Below the pieces are notes generated by a model. The model was given only the letters and a program-made list of their open reading frames with translations, did not search any database and was not told where the DNA came from. Positions 58,819-64,000 of a DNA stretch of 64,000 nt are shown here, one piece after another. This stretch comes from Afifella pfennigii DSM 17143 (GTDB lineage Bacteria > Pseudomonadota > Alphaproteobacteria > Rhizobiales > Afifellaceae), in the NCBI RefSeq assembly GCF_000688515.1, contig NZ_JHZK01000006.1, positions 103,210-167,209 on the forward strand, written 5' to 3'. Numbering within the stretch: position 1 is the first letter of the stretch; each line of letters starts with the position of its first letter. Both the position numbers and the translations under genes were made by a program.

Positions 58819-60999
58819 GTGATCGGGGGCGCGCCCGAGGGCGGATTGGGTGAGCACACGCAGACGGCGTCGGGCGGCTTTTCCCGCTACCTGCCGCCCG
58901 GCCGGCTGCGCCGCTGGCAATGGCGCGCGAGCGACCATCTGCAGCGCCTTGCCCGTCACCTCGCCCGCGATCTTCACGAGCGCCGCGGCTTTCTCTTCCT
59001 CGCCGTCGCCTTCTGCGTCGGGGCCCTCATCTATTTCGCCCTGCCGCGCGAGCCGCTGCTGGCCGGCCTCGTCGTGGCGACCGGCGTCTTTGCCGGCCTG
59101 GCGATCTCGGCCTGGTGGCGGGGAGGGGCGTTTTCGCTCTTTCTCCTCCTCGCCGTGCTCCTTGCGGGCGCGAGCGCGGCCAAGTTGCGGGTGGAACTGG
59201 TCAAGGCCCCGCTCTTGCAGCGGGCGGTCAGCGCCGACATCTCCGGCCGCGTCGTCAAGCTGGAGCTGCGCGCCGGCCGCGCGCCGCGCGCGGTTCTGGA
59301 TCGCGTTGTCATCGCCGGCATGGCGCCGGAAAGAACGCCGAAGCGCATCCGCCTGACCTTCCGCGGCGAGCCGCCGCCGCTTGGCGCCCGCGTTGGCGGC
59401 AGGGCTCGCCTTTCGCCGGTGCCCGGCCCCGCCGTGCCCGGCGGCTACGATCCCGCCCGGGCGGCCTTCTTCCAGGGCATCGGCGCCGCCGGCTTCGTCT
59501 TCGGCGCCTTTCGCCTCGAAGCCGCGCCGGCGGGCATTCGCCCCCTGGTGCGGCTTGCCGCCTTTCGCCGGGCGATCGCCCAGCGCATCCTCGACACGGT
59601 GCCGGGCCCGGCCGGCCCCATCGCCGCCGCGCTCCTTGTCGGCGAGCGCGGCATGATCGGCGAGGAAGAGGCGGAGGTGCTGCGCGTTGCGGGCCTTGCC
59701 CATATCCTGGCGATTTCCGGCCTGCACATGATGCTGATCGCCGGCACGGCCTTCTGGCTGGTGCGCGCGCTGCTCGCCCTTTCCCAGGCCGCCGCCCTCA
59801 ACTGGCCGCTGCGCAAGGTCGCCGCGCTCCTCGCCCTTACCGTCGGCGCCTTCTATCTCGCCATTTCCGGCGGCAACGTCGCCACCATCCGCGCCTTCAT
59901 CATGGCCGCGGTGATGTTCACCGCCATCCTCCTCGACCGGCCGGCCCTGTCCTTGCGCAACCTCGCCATCGCCGCCTTCATCACCGTCCTGATGGAGCCT
60001 GAGAGCGTCGTGGAGCCGGGCTTTCAGATGTCGTTTGCCGCCGTCGCCGCCTTGATCGCCGGCTGGGAGGCCTGGCGCGAGAGGCCGGTGGAGCGGCTCG
60101 CCGAGCCGCCCGGATGGGCGGGGCGCCTGGCGGGTGCCGCGTTCAAGGCCGTCTTCGCCATCGCGCTGACGACGCTGATTGCCGGTCTCGCCACCGCGCC
60201 CTTCGCCGCCTACCATTTCGGCCGCTTCGCCGCCTATTCGCTTCTCGGCAATCTGTTGGCGATGCCGCTCGTCTCGCTCCTCGTCATGCCGGCCGGGCTT
60301 TTGACGCTCCTCTCCATGCCCTTCGGTCTCGATCCGGTTCCGCTCGCCTTGATGGCGGCCGGCATTGAGAGCGTTCTTGCCGTCGCCGCCTGGGTGGCGG
60401 AACTGCCGGGGTCGAGCCTTGCCGTCGCGCCTTTTCCGGCCTGGACGCTGCTCGTCATGACGGCCGGCTTTCTCTGGCTCTGCCTCTGGCGCTCGCCTGT
60501 GCGTCTTTACGGCCTCGTTCCGCTGTTCGGCGGCGTCCTGCTCGCCGGTGTGCTCGCAGCCCATCCCGATCTCATCGTCGATGAGACCGGCAAGGCGGTG
60601 GCCGCGCGCGGGCCCGACGGCGCGCTGCGGGTGGAGGGCGCGCGGGCCGGCTCCTATCTCGCCGATGTCTGGCTTAAGACCGAGCAGACAAGCATCGGGC
60701 GCATCGATGCCGGATTTGCCTGCGATGACATGGCGTGCCTGTTCACGCTGGCGGGCGGGGCGCGTCTTTCCCACATCGTCTCGCCCTTTGCCTTCGCGGA
60801 GGATTGCGCCAGGGCCGCTATCGTCGTCTCGGCGTTGCCCGCCCCGCCCGATTGCCGCGCGCCGTTGGTGATCGACCGCGCCGCCCTCAGCGCCCATGGC
60901 GCCCATGCGTTGTATCTGCGCGGCGCCGAGCCGTCCGGCTGGCGACTTGCGACCGCGCGCCCGACCATGCGCCGGCCTTGGCAGGGCGAGCCATTTTAG
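58819..60999 (+). CDS. comEC: ComEC/Rec2 family DNA-uptake channel protein
   Basis: Predicted inner-membrane channel for single-stranded DNA entry in natural transformation. A GTG start gives 726 residues. A DUF4131-like region with three N-terminal helices comes first, then an OB-like domain, then the competence domain whose diagnostic [13 protein letters not shown] begins near residue 297. The C-terminal metallo-beta-lactamase domain of longer homologues is not evident; the end is a short soluble tail with four cysteines. Actual competence of the organism cannot be inferred. Confidence 0.92.
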   Translation: MIGGAPEGGLGEHTQTASGGFSRYLPPGRLRRWQWRASDHLQRLARHLARDLHERRGFLFLAVAFCVGALIYFALPREPLLAGLVVATGVFAGLAISAWWRGGAFSLFLLLAVLLAGASAAKLRVELVKAPLLQRAVSADISGRVVKLELRAGRAPRAVLDRVVIAGMAPERTPKRIRLTFRGEPPPLGARVGGRARLSPVPGPAVPGGYDPARAAFFQGIGAAGFVFGAFRLEAAPAGIRPLVRLAAFRRAIAQRILDTVPGPAGPIAAALLVGERGMIGEEEAEVLRVAGLAHILAISGLHMMLIAGTAFWLVRALLALSQAAALNWPLRKVAALLALTVGAFYLAISGGNVATIRAFIMAAVMFTAILLDRPALSLRNLAIAAFITVLMEPESVVEPGFQMSFAAVAALIAGWEAWRERPVERLAEPPGWAGRLAGAAFKAVFAIALTTLIAGLATAPFAAYHFGRFAAYSLLGNLLAMPLVSLLVMPAGLLTLLSMPFGLDPVPLALMAAGIESVLAVAAWVAELPGSSLAVAPFPAWTLLVMTAGFLWLCLWRSPVRLYGLVPLFGGVLLAGVLAAHPDLIVDETGKAVAARGPDGALRVEGARAGSYLADVWLKTEQTSIGRIDAGFACDDMACLFTLAGGARLSHIVSPFAFAEDCARAAIVVSALPAPPDCRAPLVIDRAALSAHGAHALYLRGAEPSGWRLATARPTMRRPWQGEPF

Positions 61000-61027
61000 G
61001 AGGCGGCCGGGCGCGACCCGATGATCG

Positions 61028-61432
61028 CTACATGATGGTGACGGAAACCGTGTAGGGCACGCTTGCGCCGCTATCGCGGTCGTTGCCCATCAGATAGACG
61101 CGGATCGTGTAGTCGCCGTCTTCGGGCAGCTCCACGGAGGCATTCTCGCCTTCCGTCGAGCCATTGTAGATGGCGACGTTGTCGCTGCCCGGCGGCAGGA
61201 TGTTGAAGAAGGCGCTGCCTTCGGTGATCAGCGAAACGCTCATCGTCTGGCCGCCCTTCGCGCCCAGGATATAGTCTCGGTACTCGTCGCCCGTGATCGT
61301 GCCTTCGACGGCGGCATTGTCGTTGCCGGCTTCGAATTGGACTTCCGATTTCATCTGCGCGGCGGCGGGCAGTGCGAGCCCTAAGAGAACGACGGCGGCG
61401 GCGGCATAGGCTCCAAATCCGATCCTTGGCAT
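61028..61432 (-). CDS. Secreted lysozyme-inhibitor-like / PPC-type beta-sandwich protein
   Basis: A 134-residue protein with a signal peptide (about 1-25, ending AAAQ) and a small beta domain: TGDEYRDYILGAKGGQTMSV, NILPPGSDNVAIYNGS and DGDYTIRVYLMGND. This pattern matches proteins annotated in alphaproteobacteria as g-type lysozyme inhibitors or, misleadingly, DNA breaking-rejoining proteins. It probably acts in the periplasm; inhibition of lysozyme is a family-based guess. It is convergent with comEC. Confidence 0.75.
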   Translation of the reverse strand: MPRIGFGAYAAAAVVLLGLALPAAAQMKSEVQFEAGNDNAAVEGTITGDEYRDYILGAKGGQTMSVSLITEGSAFFNILPPGSDNVAIYNGSTEGENASVELPEDGDYTIRVYLMGNDRDSGASVPYTVSVTIM

Positions 61433-61724
61433 GGTGCACTCCTTCCTCGGCGGGTGGCGCGATGATAGCTGTCCGAATACGGCGCCTTCGCGGCGTGCGT
61501 CCCCTGGCGCATGGGCCGGGTGGGGGCGCTCGTTTCGATGCCCGGAATTGCGATCGCTTCGGCGCCATGAGGCCGGTGTGCCTGCCTGTGTGCGTGATTG
61601 CCGCGGCAATGCCGGTGGGGAGCCGACGGCCTTCCTCCACGAACCGCCGCTTCGGGAGTTGACCATGGGAGCCTGGAGGCGCAAGGAAAGCATGCCCATA
61701 TGGCATTGAACGCGCAGCGCGCCG

Positions 61725-61800
61725 GCCGGCTTAGCTCAGTTGGTAGAGCATCTGATTTGTAATCAGGGGGTCGGGGGTTCGAGTCCCTCAGCCGGCACCA
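61725..61800 (+). tRNA. tRNA-Thr (anticodon UGU)
   Basis: A 76-nt tRNA. The acceptor GCCGGCT pairs with AGCCGGC, the anticodon loop TTTGTAA holds TGT, the T-loop is TTCGAGT, and the 3' CCA is encoded. Gene content changes abruptly after its 3' end. Confidence 0.97.
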
Positions 61801-61993
61801 AAATCAGCCTTGAAAAGACTACGTTTTTTGGATCGACCAGAAATCGGCCTTCAGTCCCGCCAACAAAACACCGCCTCCATTTACGATTCGATCGTCTTCC
61901 CGGGGACCCGCCGTTGACCCGGGACTCCGGTACGTACATCTCTGATGCCGAATGTGTAAGACGACGGGCCGCCGGTCCAGAGGAGCAGAGATC

Positions 61994-62323
61994 ATGAGCG
62001 GACATCGGAGTGTGATCGGAGCGGGGGAGACGGCAGCCTGGATGCTGGCAGGCGCTCTCGTGAACGATGTGCGAAACGCCGCCGCGAACAGAAACGAGGC
62101 TGCAGCGGCGACGGGCTGGATGCGTCATGCGAGGCGGCAGCAGAAGCGGGCGAGGTCCGCTGAGGTCGTAGCGGACGCTTTCGCCGATCATGGCAGGCGG
62201 CTCCTCGACCAGATCGAGATGCTGACGACTGCCGTGCAGGAGCGGGACCGCGAGATCGCGGCGCTCCGGCGACACAACGGGCATCTCATCAGATACATCG
62301 AAAATCACTGCCCGGATGAATGA
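61994..62323 (+). CDS. Hypothetical protein with C-terminal coiled coil
   Basis: Not recognised. A 109-residue protein with a good ribosome-binding site (AGGAG, 8 nt before ATG). The N-terminal third contains a hydrophobic, alanine-rich stretch (GETAAWMLAGALVNDV). The C-terminal half (about 60-100) is highly charged and heptad-like (LLDQIEMLTTAVQERDREIA), suggesting a coiled coil. It is the first gene after tRNA-Thr, in a region of unfamiliar genes, and probably belongs to a mobile element. Confidence 0.55.
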   Translation: MSGHRSVIGAGETAAWMLAGALVNDVRNAAANRNEAAAATGWMRHARRQQKRARSAEVVADAFADHGRRLLDQIEMLTTAVQERDREIAALRRHNGHLIRYIENHCPDE

Positions 62324-62329
62324 ATGAAA

Positions 62330-62358
62330 GAAGCCCCGGGATCATCTCCCGGGGCTTC
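62330..62358. terminator. Bidirectional-type terminator hairpin
   Basis: A perfect 12-bp stem (GAAGCCCCGGGA with TCCCGGGGCTTC, loop TCATC) lies between two convergent genes. On the minus strand it is followed by TTTCATT; on the plus strand there is no clear T-run. Confidence 0.7.
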
Positions 62359-62364
62359 CGTCCG

Positions 62365-62619
62365 CTACGCCGCGGCGGCGCGGATGTCGGGCAGGGTCTC
62401 GACCCAGGCAAGCGCCTCCGCCGCGGTCGACGCATCCGGGTCGAGATCACTCAGGGTGAGGCTGTCATCGGCATCAAGAATTTTGTCTTCCGTCTCCGTG
62501 TCGAGATAGATTTCCCACCCGCTGACCATCTCTCCCGGCGTGGCCTGCCGATCGTATGTGCAGACGATCGGCACGATTCCCTTGCGGCGCAGGGCCGAAA
62601 GAATTTGCCGTTTGCTCAT
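62365..62619 (-). CDS. Hypothetical acidic protein
   Basis: Not recognised. An 84-residue protein starting at ATG 62619 with GGAGGACG just upstream. The first 25 residues are basic and helix-prone (SKRQILSALRRKG); the rest is strongly acidic (TETEDKILDADDSLTLSDLD). It lies 11 bp after the next minus-strand gene, so the two are likely one operon. The size and composition resemble small phage or mobile-element proteins. Confidence 0.55.
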   Translation of the reverse strand: MSKRQILSALRRKGIVPIVCTYDRQATPGEMVSGWEIYLDTETEDKILDADDSLTLSDLDPDASTAAEALAWVETLPDIRAAAA

Positions 62620-62630
62620 CGGCGTCCTCC

Positions 62631-63362
62631 TTACATCGCGCAGCGGAACGCCGCCGTCGGCTCGGGCTCCGGGGCGGGTCGAGGCTCCGATCCCGGCACC
62701 CGGGCGCGGGCCCTGGCCTTGTCGATCTCCTCCTGCCAATCATCCGGCGGATTCGGCACACCGGGAAGCCGCTGCTCTCCGGTCAGATGCGCGTAGACGC
62801 GGTCTCCGCCCGCCATCGAGATTCTCTTGAGAGCCGACGGCAGCAGGCCGCGCGTCCACTCCGCCATTTCCACCGGCATCGCGTCGAGATGCATGTACCT
62901 CCGCTCGATTGGCGTGGCGGCCGCATACCGCATCAGAGCGTCACATGCTCCACCCCGGCTCGCCTGCAGATGCCCGAGGTGCGAGCCACGCAGGAGACGT
63001 TCCGTCTGCCGCGTGCTGACCTCCGCCTGCGCGACGAGATCTCTGTACCTCTGGAAGGACGCCTCCTCGCGCTCGTCGTCATCCGCCTCCGGCTCCGGCG
63101 CGACAGCCGCGCCGCCGGGACGGCCGACCAGCGCCGTCATGACGCGCTCAGGCACTGACGCCACAGTCTCCAGCAGCGTCCCGACACCGCGTCCCGCGCC
63201 GCGCAGCGCGTCCTCTCCGGCGGCCAGCCCGGCGTCGATCATGCGATCAGCAGGCTCCAGGATCTCCTCCTGGATCCAGCGGCCCGTGCGCTGGCACTGC
63301 CGCCACATCGTTTTCAGGGCGGCTTTCACGCCCGCGACGATTGATGCCCACAATCCTCTCAT
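62631..63362 (-). CDS. Hypothetical protein of the tRNA-Thr-linked region
   Basis: Not recognised. A 243-residue protein with GGGAGATGAG before ATG 63362. The N-terminal 75 residues are rich in amphipathic helix with Ala/Gly repeats (RGLWASIVAGVKAALKTMW, ending near VMTALVGRPGG). The middle is charged and helical, and the C-terminal tail is Pro/Glu/Arg-rich. No signal peptide or catalytic motif is apparent. It is co-directional with the small acidic protein gene downstream. Confidence 0.55.
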   Translation of the reverse strand: MRGLWASIVAGVKAALKTMWRQCQRTGRWIQEEILEPADRMIDAGLAAGEDALRGAGRGVGTLLETVASVPERVMTALVGRPGGAAVAPEPEADDDEREEASFQRYRDLVAQAEVSTRQTERLLRGSHLGHLQASRGGACDALMRYAAATPIERRYMHLDAMPVEMAEWTRGLLPSALKRISMAGGDRVYAHLTGEQRLPGVPNPPDDWQEEIDKARARARVPGSEPRPAPEPEPTAAFRCAM

Positions 63363-63457
63363 CGCTCATCTCCCACTTTTCATCCCGGGGCCTGCGTTCT
63401 TGCTGCCCCTCCCGGACACCCGGGAGATTTTGCTGTCGGCCTGAAAGCTGCAAATGC

Positions 63458-63477
63458 GCCGGCGGAAATCCGCCGGC
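63458..63477. other. Perfect inverted repeat in the intergenic region
   Basis: A 9-bp perfect inverted repeat (GCCGGCGGA/TCCGCCGGC, 2-bp gap) sits between two divergent hypothetical genes. A second hairpin, TCCCGG/CCGGGA at 63410-63425, is followed by GATTTTG. They could be terminators or protein-binding sites. Confidence 0.4.
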
Positions 63478-63533
63478 GGCTTGCGACACTCGCCCGGCCG
63501 CCGAACCCTCTCCCTGAGGAAACGGGGAGAGAT

Positions 63534-63728
63534 ATGGGCGTCCATATAGATATGAGCGAGATCACGGCGCGGCTCGACAGCGAGATGCCGCATGGGCAGC
63601 AGGTCGACCGGGCGATGCGCTGGCTCGCTCTCTATGACGATGCAGTCGTCGAAGCGGAGCGTGACCTGCGGCTCCGGCACGTCATGTCCGGGATCAGCGC
63701 CCATGGGCCATCTGAGGTGATTTCGTAA
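63534..63728 (+). CDS. Hypothetical small protein, possibly truncated by an IS
   Basis: Not recognised. A 64-residue protein with GGGGAGAG before ATG 63534 and a charged helical composition (QQVDRAMRWLALYDDAVVEA). It ends 40 bp before the IS3-type transposase gene, close to where the left end of the element should be. The last residues may therefore be encoded by the insertion sequence, making this the 5' part of a longer gene. Confidence 0.45.
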   Translation: MGVHIDMSEITARLDSEMPHGQQVDRAMRWLALYDDAVVEAERDLRLRHVMSGISAHGPSEVIS

Positions 63729-63732
63729 AGGA

Positions 63733-63783
63733 GGGTTTCTGGCTCATCGTAACCGCCAAGGAGTGGAGATGAGACAGAAACCC
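63733..63783 (+). promoter_or_regulatory. Fold-back hairpin over the transposase start codon
   Basis: GGGTTTCTG-G-CTCATC (63733-63748) can pair with GATGAG-A-CAGAAACCC (63768-63783), a 15-bp stem with one mismatch. The transposase ATG (63769) lies inside the 3' arm and its GGAG in the loop. Confidence 0.6.
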
Positions 63784-64000
63784 GGAACGCCCAAGCTGCC
63801 GGCCGATCGTGTCGTGAAAGACATCCGTCGGCGCACGCGCAAGCATCATTCGGCGGAGGAGAAGATCCGTATCGTGCTCGAGGGCCTGCGTGGCGAGGAG
63901 AGCATCGCGGAGCTGTGCCGGCGCGAAGGCATTGCGACGAGCCTCTACTACAGCTGGTCGAAGGAGTTCCTCGAGGCCGGCAAGAAACGGCTGGCGGGGG
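63769..64000 (+). CDS. IS3-family transposase OrfA (3' partial)
   Basis: First reading frame of an IS3-type insertion sequence, cut by the window end after 77 codons. It has the helix-turn-helix of IS3 OrfA proteins: HHSAEEKIRIVLEGLRGEES followed by IAELCRREGIATSLYYSWSK. OrfB with the DDE catalytic core would follow by frameshift outside the window. GGAG precedes ATG 63769, which lies in a strong inverted repeat. The left terminal repeat was not identified with certainty. Confidence 0.85.
   Translation, partial: MRQKPGTPKLPADRVVKDIRRRTRKHHSAEEKIRIVLEGLRGEESIAELCRREGIATSLYYSWSKEFLEAGKKRLAG

Larger units (their letters stand above)
63729..64000 (+). mobile_element. IS3-family insertion sequence, left part
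   Basis: The element runs off the window. The presence of OrfA and the fold-back structure define it. The left boundary is placed at the end of the preceding small gene only as an estimate. Confidence 0.45.

Noticed and set aside
61801..64000. Second copy of the tRNA-Thr 3' end as an att repeat
   Set aside because: No duplicate of the T-arm/acceptor sequence was seen in the remaining 2.2 kb.
1..64000. CRISPR array, rRNA operon or replication origin
   Set aside because: No regularly spaced repeats with unique spacers, no rRNA sequence and no DnaA-box cluster were noticed on reading the window.

Overview
This 64 kb window is high-GC chromosomal DNA from an alphaproteobacterium, most likely a member of the Hyphomicrobiales (Rhizobiales). 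Three things support this: the gene order (tig-clpP-clpX-lon-hup, nuoA-N, birA-rnj-mce-DUF1467-proS-lolC-lolD, dnaE, rpsB through lpxB, gltA/gltX/comEC), a short ProS-type prolyl-tRNA synthetase, and a helix-hairpin-helix tail on complex I and ribosomal proteins. I cannot name the genus. No rRNA, CRISPR array or replication origin was seen.

Layout. 1-8.5 kb: a 5'-truncated NAD(P)HX repair gene, a candidate small RNA, tRNA-Leu, then the protein-quality-control block (trigger factor, ClpP, ClpX, Lon) and HU. 8.6-9.8 kb: tRNA-Val, tRNA-Asp and a CPBP membrane protease. 9.9-26.2 kb: all 14 genes of respiratory complex I in the order A-N, with two extra small genes (between nuoF and nuoG, and between nuoH and nuoI). 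26.2-33.2 kb: biotin ligase, RNase J, methylmalonyl-CoA epimerase, a DUF1467 membrane protein, prolyl-tRNA synthetase and the LolCD lipoprotein exporter, with a candidate antisense-strand small RNA at 29.5 kb. 33.2-37.0 kb: an accessory patch between lolD and dnaE (phosphatase, DUF6152- and DUF6644-like proteins, a 32-residue membrane peptide, a BNR-repeat protein and a divergent MarR regulator). 37.1-40.6 kb: dnaE. 40.8-55.8 kb: a long co-oriented block for translation (rpsB, tsf, pyrH, frr) and envelope/lipid A biogenesis (uppS, cdsA, dxr, rseP, bamA, lpxD, fabZ, lpxA, lpxI, lpxB). 55.8-61.4 kb: gltA and gltX on the minus strand, comEC, and a secreted lysozyme-inhibitor-like protein. 61.7-64.0 kb: tRNA-Thr followed at once by unrecognised small genes and the start of an IS3-type element, which looks like the edge of an integrated element.

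The most interesting signals are these. (1) One ~65-residue helix-hairpin-helix module occurs at the C-termini of NuoE, of an extra nuoF-G protein and of ribosomal protein S2. (2) A structured minus-strand RNA with its own -10 box and a perfect terminator lies upstream of proS. (3) A branched leader RNA precedes rpsB. (4) A fold-back hairpin covers the transposase start codon. (5) A 32-residue membrane peptide has a near-consensus promoter of its own. All functions are inferred from recognised motifs and gene order; no database search was run.
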